A stretch of 46,303 nt of DNA, from assembly GCA_937864005.1 (NCBI GenBank), contig CALMIL010000126.1, positions 1-46,303 on the forward strand. Direction: 5' to 3'. Source of the stretch: an uncultured Burkholderiales bacterium (lineage in GTDB: Bacteria > Pseudomonadota > Gammaproteobacteria > Burkholderiales > Burkholderiaceae_C). Made by a program: the position numbers and the translations under genes. The notes beneath the pieces were generated by a model, which did not search any database, was not told where the DNA came from, and saw nothing but the letters and a program-made list of their open reading frames with translations. Position 1 is the first letter of the stretch, and each line of letters starts with the position of its first letter. Positions 26,806-36,080 of the stretch are shown here, one piece after another.

Positions 26806-27889
26806 CCTCGAGCAGGGCGCGCACGAGCATGCCAGGCGCACCACGCTGCACGGCCCGGCGATGGGAACGCGCTGGTCGGCGACGATCGACCCCTCACCGA
26901 CGCTCGACGTGACATCGTTGCAGCACGACCTGGCCGAAGCGGTGGAGCAGGTCGACGCCCAGATGTCGCCGTGGAAGCCCGACAGCGACCTGCTGCGCCT
27001 GAACCGCGCCGCGGCCGATACCTGGATCGCGCTGCCCGCCGAGATACTCCAGGTACTGGACGCCGCGCTGCGGATCGAACGCGCAAGCGACGGCGCGTTC
27101 GACATCGGCGTCGGCGCGCTGGTGGACGCCTGGGGGTTCGGCGCGGCGCGCGACGCACCCGACGCGGACGCGATTCGCGCCGCCCGCGCGCAGCCGCGCC
27201 CGGCAACTCACGCCAGCCTCGAACTCGATCTGGCGGCGGGCCGCGCGCGCAAGCACGCGCCGCTGCAAATCGACCCGTGCGGCATCGCCAAGGGCTACGC
27301 CGTCGACCGCATGGCCGAGGTGCTGCAGCGCCACGGCGTGCGCCACGCGCTGGCCGCGCTGGACGGCGAACTGCGCGCCATCGGCACGCAGGCCGACGCC
27401 CGCCCGTGGGCCGTCGCCCTCGAATCCCCGGAGCCCGGCCGGCGCACGGTGCACGGCGTGATCGAGCTTCAGGATCTCGCGATCGCTACCTCGGGCGACT
27501 ACCGGCGCTTCGTGCGGGTCGGCGACGCGCGCCTCGCGCACACCATCGATGGCCGCCGTGCCGCGCCGCTGAAGAACGACGTGGCCTCGGTCAGCGTGCT
27601 GGCGACGCGTTGCATGCACGCCGACGCCTGGGCCACGGCGCTGCTCGTCGCCGGGCCCGGAGCCGGGCTGGCGCTGGCGCAGCGCCTGGGGCTGGATGCG
27701 CTGTGGCTGCTGCGCCGCAACGGCGCGCTGGTCGAGGCGGGAGTCGGGCGCTTCGGCGCGCCATCCAGCGGCCATGCTGCGCCCGCGCCGGTCGCCGTCG
27801 ACCAGGCCGCGGTGCGCCGACCGGCCGCCGCAGCCTGGCCTGCCAGCCGGTGCCACAATCTGGCGCCGGGTGTCGCAGCATCGCGATGA
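26786..27889 (+). CDS. apbE: FAD:protein FMN transferase ApbE
   Basis: 367 residues. ApbE attaches FMN through a phosphoester to Ser/Thr of periplasmic redox proteins. Family features are TLHGPAMGTRWSA at the N-terminus, DIGVGALVDAWGFG, IDPCGIAKGYAVDRM (substrate-binding region), TSGDYRRF, HTIDGRRAAP and the metal-binding ADAWATAL near residue 280. No classical signal peptide or lipobox is obvious, so its location is uncertain, although ApbE usually acts outside the cytoplasm. The ATG at 26786 overlaps the previous gene by 20 bases, tying it to the DUF2271/PepSY cluster. Confidence 0.92.
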   Translation: MPKTCSDLEQGAHEHARRTTLHGPAMGTRWSATIDPSPTLDVTSLQHDLAEAVEQVDAQMSPWKPDSDLLRLNRAAADTWIALPAEILQVLDAALRIERASDGAFDIGVGALVDAWGFGAARDAPDADAIRAARAQPRPATHASLELDLAAGRARKHAPLQIDPCGIAKGYAVDRMAEVLQRHGVRHALAALDGELRAIGTQADARPWAVALESPEPGRRTVHGVIELQDLAIATSGDYRRFVRVGDARLAHTIDGRRAAPLKNDVASVSVLATRCMHADAWATALLVAGPGAGLALAQRLGLDALWLLRRNGALVEAGVGRFGAPSSGHAAPAPVAVDQAAVRRPAAAAWPASRCHNLAPGVAASR

Positions 27890-27937
27890 TTTCGATTTGG
27901 CGGCCCGCTTCCCGACTCAACTCCAGACCCGCCAAGA

Positions 27938-29473
27938 ATGTCGACTCCCGGCTCGCCGCTCGAGGCGCTGCACGCGCGTCCCCACGCGATCGCACTCCTG
28001 ATCGCCGCCTTCACGCTGCTGCGGCTGGTGCTCGCGGCGACCGTGCCGCTGCTGCCGCAGGAGGCGTACTACTGGAGCTGGAGCCGGCACCTCGACTGGT
28101 CGTATTTCGACCATCCGCCGCTCGCCACCTACAGCATCGCGGCGACGACGGCCGTCTTCGGCCAGACGGTATTCGGCATCAAGCTTGCTTCCGTGCTCTG
28201 GTCGCTCGGCTGGAACCTCGTCTGGCTGCGCCTCGTCCTCGACATGTACGGCGACCGCCGGCTCGCCTTCTGGTCGCTCGCGGCGCTCAATTCGACCCTT
28301 ATCTACGAGATGTTCGGCGTCGCGCCGACGCCCGACGCGCCGCTCGTCTTCGCGTGGTCGGCGGCGGTCTGGGCGGTCTGGAAGGCGACGCAGACCGGGC
28401 TTGCGCGCTGGTGGATCGCGGCCGGCGCGGCGATCGGCCTGTCCTGGCTCGGCAAATATTCGGGCGTGCTGCTGCTGCCGGTCGTCTTCCTCTACCTGCT
28501 CACGTCGCCGCGCCAGCGCCGCTGGCTGCTCGCGCCGCAGCCCTGGCTTGCCGCGCTGCTCGCGCTGCTCGTCTTCGCGCCGGTACTGTGGTGGAACGCG
28601 CAGCACGACTGGGTGTCGCTCGCCTTTCAGAGCAGCCGGCGCGTGGGCGACATGACGGGCTTTCGGCCACGCTATTTCGCGATGCTGGTCGGCACCCAGT
28701 TCCTGCTGCTGACGCCGTATATCTTCGTGATCGTCGTCGCAACGCTCTGGCGCGGCGGGCGCGGCTGGTTCGCCGGCCAACAGGACGACCGATCGCTGCT
28801 GCTGTGGCTGAGCGGCGCGGTGCCGATCGCCGTCTTCACGCTCGTCAGCCTGCGCTCGCTGGTCAAGATCAACTGGCTCGGGCCGGCCTACTTCTCGCTC
28901 GTCATCCTCGGCGTTCACCACCTGCTGCAACAGGCCGACGGCTTGCGCCGGCTGGTGCGCGGCCTGATCGGCTCGGCGCTCCTGCTGCTCGCGGCGGGCG
29001 CGGTCTTCCTGATTCCGAACCTGCCGATCGCCGGCGACCTCAATACCTGGAGCGGCTGGCGCGAAGCGGCGGCGCGTGTGGCGAAGGTCGAGCAGCAGGT
29101 GCGCGCCGAGGGCGGCCATGCGTTCGTCTTCTCGCCGAACTACAAGATCAGTTCGCTGATCCGCTTTTATCTGCCCGGCCAGCCGCGCACCTACGCGCAG
29201 GACATCTTCGGCCAGAAGGCCCTGCAGTTCGACTATTTCCCGCTGGAGAGCAACCTCGCGGGCCAGACCGGCATCCTCGTGCTGTCGGACCAGAACCAGG
29301 GCGAACTCGACCTCGCGCGCCTGAAGCCGTATTTCGACCGCTGCGATCTGGCCGACAGCGTCCAGACCGAGGCGCTGGGCAAGCACACGCGGCGTGTCGA
29401 CATCTACCGCTGCACCAACTACCGCGGCCATCCGCCGCGCAAGGCCGCGGGCGAGCAGCCCGTGGCGGATTGA
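27938..29473 (+). CDS. Glycosyltransferase family 39-type membrane protein
   Basis: 511 residues with about ten membrane helices. The first periplasmic loop has the family pattern QEAYYWSWSRHLDWSYFDHPPL (Asp/Glu and DHPP near residues 40-65), as in ArnT and protein mannosyltransferases that use polyprenyl-phosphate sugars as donors. The C-terminal ~130 residues are soluble and probably periplasmic. It forms an operon with the downstream polyprenol-phosphate glycosyltransferase, nine bases away, which would supply the lipid-linked sugar. The acceptor is unknown. Confidence 0.88.
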   Translation: MSTPGSPLEALHARPHAIALLIAAFTLLRLVLAATVPLLPQEAYYWSWSRHLDWSYFDHPPLATYSIAATTAVFGQTVFGIKLASVLWSLGWNLVWLRLVLDMYGDRRLAFWSLAALNSTLIYEMFGVAPTPDAPLVFAWSAAVWAVWKATQTGLARWWIAAGAAIGLSWLGKYSGVLLLPVVFLYLLTSPRQRRWLLAPQPWLAALLALLVFAPVLWWNAQHDWVSLAFQSSRRVGDMTGFRPRYFAMLVGTQFLLLTPYIFVIVVATLWRGGRGWFAGQQDDRSLLLWLSGAVPIAVFTLVSLRSLVKINWLGPAYFSLVILGVHHLLQQADGLRRLVRGLIGSALLLLAAGAVFLIPNLPIAGDLNTWSGWREAAARVAKVEQQVRAEGGHAFVFSPNYKISSLIRFYLPGQPRTYAQDIFGQKALQFDYFPLESNLAGQTGILVLSDQNQGELDLARLKPYFDRCDLADSVQTEALGKHTRRVDIYRCTNYRGHPPRKAAGEQPVAD

Positions 29474-29482
29474 GACCCTCCG

Positions 29483-30577
29483 ATGCCGCAACTCTCCGTC
29501 ATCGTTCCGACCTTCAACGAGAGCGGCAACGTCGTCGAACTGCGCAACCGCGTCGCCGCCGCGCTCGAGGGCATCGACTGGGAGATGATCTTCGTCGACG
29601 ACGACTCGCCCGACGGCACGGCGCGCGCGCTGCGCGCGATGGCGCAGGCCGACCGCCGCGTGCGCTGCATCCAGCGCGTCGGGCGGCGCGGGCTGTCGAC
29701 GGCGTGCATCGAGGGCATGCTCGCATCGTCGGCGCCGTTCGTCGCGGTGATCGATGCCGACCTGCAGCACGACGAGCGCTTGCTGCCCCGGATGCTCGAG
29801 ACGATCGAGCGCGAGCCGCTCGACGTCGTCGTCGGCAGCCGCTACGCCGAGAGCGGCGGCATCGGCAACTGGGACGCGTCGCGCGCCGCGGCAAGCAAGT
29901 TCGCGACGCGCCTTTCGCACCTCGTGCTGAAGGCCGACCTCGCCGACCCGATGAGCGGCTTCTTCATGATCCGCCACGACGCCTTCCTCGCCTGCGTCAG
30001 GGCCGGCATCTCGGGCGTCGGCTTCAAGATCCTGCTCGACCTGTTCGCGACCTCGCCGGTGCCGCTGCGCTACCGGGAACTGCCGTACGAGTTCCGCAAC
30101 CGCGCCGCCGGCGAGAGCAAGCTCGACAGCAACGTCGCGTGGGAGTTCTTCATCATGCTGCTGGACAAGCTGACGCACGGCGTGGTGCCGATCCGCTTCA
30201 TTGCGTTCGCGCTCGTCGGCGGGCTCGGTCTGCTCGTTCACCTCGCGGTGCTGACGCTGCTCTACAAGGTCGAGGGCACGAGCTTCGTGTGGGCGCAGAC
30301 CGGCGCGACGATGGTGGCGATGACCTGCAACTACGTGCTCAACAATCTCCTCACCTACCGCGACCTGCGGCTGCGCGGCTGGGCCTTCGTGCGCGGCTGG
30401 TTCTCGTTCGTGCTGGCGTGCGGCGTCGGCGCGATCGCCAATGTCGGCGTCGCCGTCTATCTGTACCAGTACGACAGCCTGTGGCTGTCGTCGGCGATCG
30501 CCGGCGTGCTGGTCGGCGCGGTCTGGAACTACGCGGTGACCGCGGCCTACACCTGGAAGGCGTCGAAGGCGGCATAG
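29483..30577 (+). CDS. Polyprenol-phosphate glycosyltransferase (GT2) fused to a GtrA-like domain
   Basis: 364 residues. Residues 1-~225 are a family 2 glycosyltransferase of the dolichol-phosphate mannose synthase type (SVIVPTFNESGNV, FVDDDSPDGTA, DADLQHD). Residues ~235-360 form a four-helix GtrA-like membrane domain (FIAFALVGGLGLLVH, NYVLNNLLTYRD). It would load a sugar from a nucleotide donor onto undecaprenyl phosphate, and the GtrA part may flip or present the product to the family 39 enzyme encoded just upstream. The short spacing between the two genes supports one pathway. Confidence 0.9.
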   Translation: MPQLSVIVPTFNESGNVVELRNRVAAALEGIDWEMIFVDDDSPDGTARALRAMAQADRRVRCIQRVGRRGLSTACIEGMLASSAPFVAVIDADLQHDERLLPRMLETIEREPLDVVVGSRYAESGGIGNWDASRAAASKFATRLSHLVLKADLADPMSGFFMIRHDAFLACVRAGISGVGFKILLDLFATSPVPLRYRELPYEFRNRAAGESKLDSNVAWEFFIMLLDKLTHGVVPIRFIAFALVGGLGLLVHLAVLTLLYKVEGTSFVWAQTGATMVAMTCNYVLNNLLTYRDLRLRGWAFVRGWFSFVLACGVGAIANVGVAVYLYQYDSLWLSSAIAGVLVGAVWNYAVTAAYTWKASKAA

Positions 30578-30646
30578 TGCGTCCGGCGCGCCGGTAAAAT
30601 CGCCCCGATCCTATCTCGCGCAACGCCATCGAGGCCCCCCCGCACC

Positions 30647-30853
30647 ATGCACTTCTTCTGGAAGCCCTACAAATCCGATGTCACCTCGTTCATCGAGGAA
30701 CTCAAGGCGAAGAAGCCGACGCTGGAAGACGAACAGCGCAGCGGGCGCGGGCTGTTGTGGGACCGCGCGATCGACCGCGAGGCGCAGGCCCGCTACCGCC
30801 AGGCGCGCGTGCCGCAGCAGCCTTACGTCTACTACCAGAACTCTTCGGATTGA
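30647..30853 (+). CDS. DUF3460 family small protein
   Basis: 68 residues. It matches the DUF3460 pattern of beta-proteobacteria: FxWKPYKSDVTSFIEELKA, LEDEQRSGRGLLWD, RYRQARVPQQPYVYYQ. It is charged and soluble with no signal peptide. In many beta-proteobacteria this gene precedes scpA, as here. Function is unknown. Confidence 0.85.
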   Translation: MHFFWKPYKSDVTSFIEELKAKKPTLEDEQRSGRGLLWDRAIDREAQARYRQARVPQQPYVYYQNSSD

Positions 30854-30875
30854 GCCCCGGCGCGCAGGCCGAGGC

Positions 30876-31745
30876 ATGACGATGGACGCCGTGCTGGCGC
30901 CCGACGACGCGGGCGCGCGAGCGGTCGGCGCGCTGGACGCATCCGGCGTGCCCGAGACGGTCGACGCGATGGCGCTCGCGCGCCTCTACGGCGAGCCGCT
31001 CTTCGCGCTGCCGACCGACCTCTATATCCCGCCCGATGCGCTCGAAGTCTTCCTCGAGGCGTTCGAAGGCCCGCTCGATCTGCTGCTGTACCTGATCCGG
31101 CGCCAGAACTTCAACATCCTCGACATCCCGCTCGCCGACGTCACGCGCCAGTACCTCGCCTACGTCGAGCAAATTCGCAAGCGCAACCTCGAACTTGCCG
31201 CCGAATACCTGCTGATGGCGGCGATGCTGATCGAGATCAAGTCGCGCATGCTGCTGCCGGCGAGGAAGAGCGCCGAAGGCGCCGAGCCGGAGGACCCGCG
31301 CGCCGAACTCGTGCGCCGCCTGCTCGAATACGAGCGCATGAAGCTCGCCGCCGCGCGGCTCGACGCCTTGCCGCTGCTCGGGCGCGATTTCCTGCGCGCC
31401 CAGGTTGCGATCGAGCAGGCGCTGCAGCCGCGCTTCCCGGATGTCGCCGCCAGCGAGCTGCGCGACGCCTGGCACGATATCGTCAAGCGCGCGCGGCTCG
31501 TCCAGCACCACACGATCAACCGCGAACAGCTCAGCGTGCGCGAACACATGAGCATCGTGCTGCGCCGCCTGCAGGGCCGCCGCTTCGCGCTGTTCGAGGA
31601 CCTGTTCGACGCCGCCTGCGGCCTGCCGGTGATGGTCGTCACCTTCATCGCGCTGCTCGAGCTCTCGCGCGAGAGCCTGCTCGAAGTGACGCAGGCCGAG
31701 GCCTTCGCGCCGATCTACGTGCGGCTGGCGTACGTGCCGAGCTGA
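30876..31745 (+). CDS. scpA: Segregation and condensation protein A
   Basis: 289 residues. ScpA is the kleisin of the bacterial SMC-ScpAB condensin and bridges the SMC heads. The N-terminal domain is typical (FEGPLDLLLYLIRRQNFNILDIPLADVTRQYL, near residues 65-95), then the conserved AAEYLLMAAMLIEIKSRMLLP helix and a winged-helix C-terminus. About 60 extra N-terminal residues precede the conserved region, so the true start might be internal. ATG 30876 is 22 bases after the DUF3460 stop. scpB is not adjacent. Confidence 0.93.
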   Translation: MTMDAVLAPDDAGARAVGALDASGVPETVDAMALARLYGEPLFALPTDLYIPPDALEVFLEAFEGPLDLLLYLIRRQNFNILDIPLADVTRQYLAYVEQIRKRNLELAAEYLLMAAMLIEIKSRMLLPARKSAEGAEPEDPRAELVRRLLEYERMKLAAARLDALPLLGRDFLRAQVAIEQALQPRFPDVAASELRDAWHDIVKRARLVQHHTINREQLSVREHMSIVLRRLQGRRFALFEDLFDAACGLPVMVVTFIALLELSRESLLEVTQAEAFAPIYVRLAYVPS

Positions 31746-31778
31746 CGAGCGCGGCGCCGACGTCGCGGCGCGGTGCAG

Positions 31779-31800
31779 GGCCCGGGATAGGCCCGGGATA
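31779..31800. repeat. Tandem 11-bp duplication
   Basis: GGCCCGGGATA occurs twice in direct succession in the 136-bp gap between scpA and the lipase-like gene. Each copy contains the palindrome CCCGGG. Its meaning is unknown; it may be a replication-slippage product. Confidence 0.6.
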
Positions 31801-31881
31801 GGGATGGACAAACCGGCCGCGATCTCTTAGCGTGCGCCGGCGTCTGGCCGGCCGGGCGCCCCATCCAAACAAGGAGCACGC

Positions 31882-33480
31882 ATGCAAGCCCCCTACTTTC
31901 CCGTCATCTACGTCCGCGGCTATGCGATGACCGAGGGCGAACGCGACGAGACGGCGTCCGATCCGTTCTGCGGCTTCAACGTCGGCTCGACCGTCTACCG
32001 CGCCGCGGTCGACAGGAATGCGCCGCCCAAGCGCTTCATCTTCGAGTCGCCGGTGCTGCGCCTCGGCAGCGACTTCGGCTACTCCGACGTCTACGAGCAT
32101 GGCACCGACATCATGGACGCCGACTGGCAGCCGCGCACCGGCAACGCCGGCATCGCGGCGCGATCGGTCGTCGTCTACCGCTACTACGACGCCGGCTCGA
32201 CGCTGTTCGGCGACGGCAAGGCAAGCAGCATCGAGACCTATGCGCGCGGCCTGGACACGCTGATCCTTCGCGTGCGCGACCTCGTCTGCAAGCAGGAAGC
32301 GGCGCAGGCCGATCCGCAAGGCGGCGCGGCCACGCCGGAGACCTTCCGCTGCTACCTCGTCGCGCACTCGATGGGCGGCCTCGTCGTGCGCGCCTTCCTG
32401 AGCAACCCGGCGCTTGGCAGCGCCACGGCGCGCGGCCTCGTCGACAAGGTCTTCACCTACGCGACGCCGCACAACGGCATCGACATCGCCGGCATCAACG
32501 TGCCGAGCTGGCTGAGCGCGAACGACATGAACAATTTCAATCGCGACCGCATGGCGGGCTACCTGCTGCTCGACTCGGCGCAGAAGAAATACGGCCGCGT
32601 CGACTACATGCGCGATAGCGCGTTCCCGATCGACCGCATGTTCTGCATGGTCGGCAGCAACCGCAGCGACTACGACGCCGGCAAGGGCCTGTCGCGAACC
32701 TTCGTCGGCCAGGGCAGCGACGGGCTGGTGAAGATCGCGAATGCATCGGTGTGGGGCCTGGACGCTCAGGACAACATCACGGGCACCGCCGCCACCGCGT
32801 ACTGCTATCGCTCGCATTCGGGCTTCTACGGCATCGTCAACAGCGAAGAGGCGTACCAGAACCTGACGCGCTTCCTGTTCGGCGATATCCGCGTCGAGAT
32901 CTGGCTCGAGGTCGACGAGGTGCGGCTGCCGGCGGAGATCGAGAACGACGACGTGAACGCGCTGTACCAGTTCGAGCTGCTCGCGCGGCCGCGCGGCAAG
33001 CGCTGGCTGCTGTCGCGCCGCATCGCCGAGGAAGATTCGCCCGCCTGCCGCACGCACAAGCAGCTCACGACGCAGGGGGCGGCCGGCGCGAAGAATGTCT
33101 ACCTCTCGACCGTCTTCCTCGCGAACCGGGCGCGCATCTCGAACAACCCCGACGACCGGACGCTGTCGTATTCGATGGACGTGCGGGTGCGCGTGCCCGA
33201 CTACGAGAAGAACAATACCTTCTGGCCGAACCACCACTACGAGGGCAGCTACCTGTTCCGCGATTCGCTGATCGTCACGATGGAGCCACCGCAGACGGCG
33301 GGCGACGAGTGGTCGGTCAAATACGGCTGGGAGTCCAACCGCGTTGGCGTCGCGACGCGCACGCTCGAGCCCGCGGCGCTCATCGGCAACAAGCTGCGGC
33401 TCGAGGTGGATCTGCCCGCGACCACGTCCAAGCCCGGCATCGCCGGCAAGGTGGTGCTGATCGCCTCGGCGTGGAATTGA
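31882..33480 (+). CDS. Lipase-like alpha/beta hydrolase with C-terminal extension
   Basis: 532 residues. The nucleophile elbow AHSMGG puts the catalytic serine at residue 163, and YATPHNGID follows as in lipases and PGAP1-like esterases. Residues 6-13 (FPVIYVRGYA) form the first strand, where the usual HG is replaced by RG. Residues ~335-532 form an unrecognised extension rich in beta-type sequence that may be a lid or binding domain. No signal peptide is present, so action in the cytoplasm or export by an unseen route must be assumed. An AAGGAG site precedes ATG 31882. It converges with the histidine kinase gene six bases away. Confidence 0.8.
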   Translation: MQAPYFPVIYVRGYAMTEGERDETASDPFCGFNVGSTVYRAAVDRNAPPKRFIFESPVLRLGSDFGYSDVYEHGTDIMDADWQPRTGNAGIAARSVVVYRYYDAGSTLFGDGKASSIETYARGLDTLILRVRDLVCKQEAAQADPQGGAATPETFRCYLVAHSMGGLVVRAFLSNPALGSATARGLVDKVFTYATPHNGIDIAGINVPSWLSANDMNNFNRDRMAGYLLLDSAQKKYGRVDYMRDSAFPIDRMFCMVGSNRSDYDAGKGLSRTFVGQGSDGLVKIANASVWGLDAQDNITGTAATAYCYRSHSGFYGIVNSEEAYQNLTRFLFGDIRVEIWLEVDEVRLPAEIENDDVNALYQFELLARPRGKRWLLSRRIAEEDSPACRTHKQLTTQGAAGAKNVYLSTVFLANRARISNNPDDRTLSYSMDVRVRVPDYEKNNTFWPNHHYEGSYLFRDSLIVTMEPPQTAGDEWSVKYGWESNRVGVATRTLEPAALIGNKLRLEVDLPATTSKPGIAGKVVLIASAWN

Positions 33481-33486
33481 ACCGCG

Positions 33487-35340
33487 CTACGGCTTTCGCA
33501 GCCCGAGCTTGAAGCCGATCATCGCGCGCAGCTTGTTCGGCGCGACGGGCTTGATCAGGAGGTGGAAGTCGTTGCGTTCGGCCTCGGCGTCGTGGCTGGT
33601 CATCGTGCTGCCGGTGACCATGATCGCCGGCAGCGCGCGGCCGAAGACCTGGCGCAGCGTGGCGATCGCCTCGGTGCCGGTATGCCCGCCTTCGAGGCGG
33701 TAGTCGACGATCAGCAGATCGGGCCCGGCCGCCCGCGGGTCGCGCGCGGCGGCCCATTGCATCGCGGCGGCGATCGTATCGAAACCGGCGACGGCCGCGC
33801 CCCAGCCCTCGAGCAGGACTTCGAGTCCGGCGCGCACCGCCGGTTCGTCCTCGATGATGACGATCAGCCGGCCGGCCAGCGTCAGGCCGGCCGGAGCCTT
33901 GGCCGGCACGTTCGGCGCCGGCGCCGGCATCGCCGCGCCGACCGGCACCTCGAGCGTGAAGACGCTGCCGCGACCGACCGTCGATTGCAGCGTGAGCGGC
34001 TCGCCCATCAGGCCGGCGAGGCGCCTGACGATCGCAAGCCCGAGCCCGAGGCCCTTCTTCTGGTCCGGCGCGCGCGCCGCATCACCGGGCAGCTGACAGA
34101 ACTCCTCGAAGATGCGCTCGCGGTCGGCGGCCGCGATGCCGGGGCCGGTATCCCAGACCTGCAGGTGCAGCCGGTCGGCGCGGCGCCGGCAGGCGACGAG
34201 CACGCTGCCGTCCTCGGTATAGCGGATCGCATTGCTGACGAGGTTGCGCAGGATGCGCTCGACGAGCAGCGGATCGGCGAAGCCGTGATGGCGCTCGCCG
34301 CGGAAGCGCAGCGCGAGCCCCTTCTCGAACGCGGTCGGCTCGAAGTGCAGGCGCAGCTTGCGAAAGATCGCGCCGACGTGGAAGTGCGCCGGCCGCACCT
34401 CGACGCCGCCGGTGTCGATGCGGGTGATATCGAGCAGCTCGGAAAACAGGCCCTCGAGCGCATCGACCGAGGCGTTGATGCTGTTGACGAGCTGGATCAC
34501 CTCGGCGTCGTGGCTGCGCTGGCGCAGCGCCTCGGCAAACAGGCTCATCGCATGCAGCGGCTGGCGCAGGTCGTGGCTGGCGGCGGCGAAGAACTGCGTC
34601 TTCGCGCGGTTTGCCACTTCCGCCTCGCGGCGCGCGTCGTCGGCATCCGCCTTCTCGGCGCGCAGCTGCACCATCAGCGCCTCGGTGCGCCGCTGCAGGA
34701 GGCTGACGCGATCGAAGGCGTTGCGGTAGTTGCGGCCGAGGACGATCGTCATGGCCATCGCGACCGCCATCACGATCGCGGTCTGAATGCCGAGGCTGCC
34801 GTTGTTCAGCCCGACGCGTGCGATCACCGGCAGGTAGACGAGCGCGACGAAGGTCAAATAAAGGCCGAACTGCGGCGCAAGGATGGGCACGCAGGCGACG
34901 CAGAAGGTATAGGCGACGAGGATCAGCGCGATCTGCTGCAGCGCGCTGCCGTGGGGATAGAAGCTCCAGCCGGCCGCACCCCAGAGCGCCGCCATCGCGA
35001 GCATGCTGACGATCCACCACCGCAGGCGCGAATGCAGGGTCGCCGCATCGGCCGCCGGTTGGCGCGCGATGCGCCAGGCGAGCGCGACACGCGCCAGCCA
35101 CAGCAGCGCGAATGCCGTGCCCCAGCCCAGGCGCAGCTCGACGGGCGCGGCGCCGGCGAAGACGAGCTCGACGACGACGGCGCCGAGCGCGTGCCCGGCG
35201 AGCGAGGTCGGGTTGTACGAGAACATCGCCGCCGCGCGATCGCGCAGCAACGCGCCGGTATCCGCCGCCGCGGTCGGGCCCGCGGCCGGCGGCTCGGCGC
35301 GCGCGGTGGCCGAGGCGTCGTCCGCCACGGCGCCCGGCAT
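33487..35340 (-). CDS. Hybrid sensor histidine kinase with C-terminal receiver
   Basis: 617 residues. Residues ~45-205 hold six membrane helices without a large periplasmic loop, suggesting sensing within the membrane. A coiled coil (~205-250) leads to a HisKA domain with His256 (ASHDLRQPLHAMS), an ATPase domain (N-box NLVSNAIRY, DTGPGI, GLGLGLAIV) and a receiver domain from ~490 with the phospho-acceptor in LLIVDYRLEGG. The type resembles FixL/RpfC-like hybrids. Its ATG overlaps the stop of the response regulator by one base (TGATG), so the two are coupled. The stimulus is unknown. Confidence 0.9.
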   Translation of the reverse strand: MPGAVADDASATARAEPPAAGPTAAADTGALLRDRAAAMFSYNPTSLAGHALGAVVVELVFAGAAPVELRLGWGTAFALLWLARVALAWRIARQPAADAATLHSRLRWWIVSMLAMAALWGAAGWSFYPHGSALQQIALILVAYTFCVACVPILAPQFGLYLTFVALVYLPVIARVGLNNGSLGIQTAIVMAVAMAMTIVLGRNYRNAFDRVSLLQRRTEALMVQLRAEKADADDARREAEVANRAKTQFFAAASHDLRQPLHAMSLFAEALRQRSHDAEVIQLVNSINASVDALEGLFSELLDITRIDTGGVEVRPAHFHVGAIFRKLRLHFEPTAFEKGLALRFRGERHHGFADPLLVERILRNLVSNAIRYTEDGSVLVACRRRADRLHLQVWDTGPGIAAADRERIFEEFCQLPGDAARAPDQKKGLGLGLAIVRRLAGLMGEPLTLQSTVGRGSVFTLEVPVGAAMPAPAPNVPAKAPAGLTLAGRLIVIIEDEPAVRAGLEVLLEGWGAAVAGFDTIAAAMQWAAARDPRAAGPDLLIVDYRLEGGHTGTEAIATLRQVFGRALPAIMVTGSTMTSHDAEAERNDFHLLIKPVAPNKLRAMIGFKLGLRKP

Positions 35341-36071
35341 CAGCGCTGCGTGCTCGGTCGCCACGGCGGCGGCTGGCCGTCGCCCTGCTCGCGCGTGAGC
35401 TGGCTCACCGCGAGCACCGCCTGCGTGCGCGAACTCACGTTGAGCGCGCGCAGCACCGCGGCGACATGATCCTTCACCGTCTCGACCGACAGATCGAGCT
35501 CGCGCGCGATGAGCTTGTTCGGCTTGCCTTGCAGCAAGAGGCCGAGAACGTCGGTCTGGCGCGGCGTGAGGCCGAACGAGGCGAGCGACGGCGCGGCCGG
35601 CGCGTCCGCCTGCTCGCGAACGACGGCGAGAAAGCCGGGCGCCGTATCGCCTTCGAGCCTGGCGGACGGGGTCTCGGCGCCGAGCGTCATCGGCGGCACG
35701 TAGATGCCGCCCTGCATCACGAGCCTGAGCGCCTCGAACAGCATCTCGTTGCTCGACCGCTTGGGCACGTAGCCCATCGCGCCGAGATCGATGGCGCGGA
35801 TCACGTCGCTCGTGCGGTCCGACGCCGAGACGACGACGACCGGCAGCGACGGATACGCGGCGCGCAGCTCGACGAGCAGATCGAAGCCGCTGGCATCGCC
35901 GAGTTGCAGGTCGAGCAGCAGCAGCTCGTAGTCGCTGTCGGCGCGCAGCGTATCGCGCGCCTCCTGCGCGCTGCCGACGCCGGCGACGGTCACGTCGTCG
36001 CCGAGCCCCTGGATCACCGACTGCAGCGCAGAACGGATCAGCGGATGGTCGTCGATCAGCAGCACTTTCAT
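35340..36071 (-). CDS. LuxR/NarL-type response regulator
   Basis: 243 residues. An N-terminal receiver domain has Asp7/Asp8 and phospho-acceptor Asp54 (LLLLDLQLGD), Ser/Lys switch residues (VVVSASD, GYVPK), a ~40-residue linker and a C-terminal LuxR-type helix-turn-helix (LTPRQTDVLGLLLQGKPNKL, ELDLSVETVKDHV). Coupled by overlap to the hybrid kinase gene, it is the expected partner, perhaps after passage through the kinase's own receiver. Target genes are not indicated by sequence. Confidence 0.92.
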   Translation of the reverse strand: MKVLLIDDHPLIRSALQSVIQGLGDDVTVAGVGSAQEARDTLRADSDYELLLLDLQLGDASGFDLLVELRAAYPSLPVVVVSASDRTSDVIRAIDLGAMGYVPKRSSNEMLFEALRLVMQGGIYVPPMTLGAETPSARLEGDTAPGFLAVVREQADAPAAPSLASFGLTPRQTDVLGLLLQGKPNKLIARELDLSVETVKDHVAAVLRALNVSSRTQAVLAVSQLTREQGDGQPPPWRPSTQR

Positions 36072-36080
36072 GGTGAGGCG

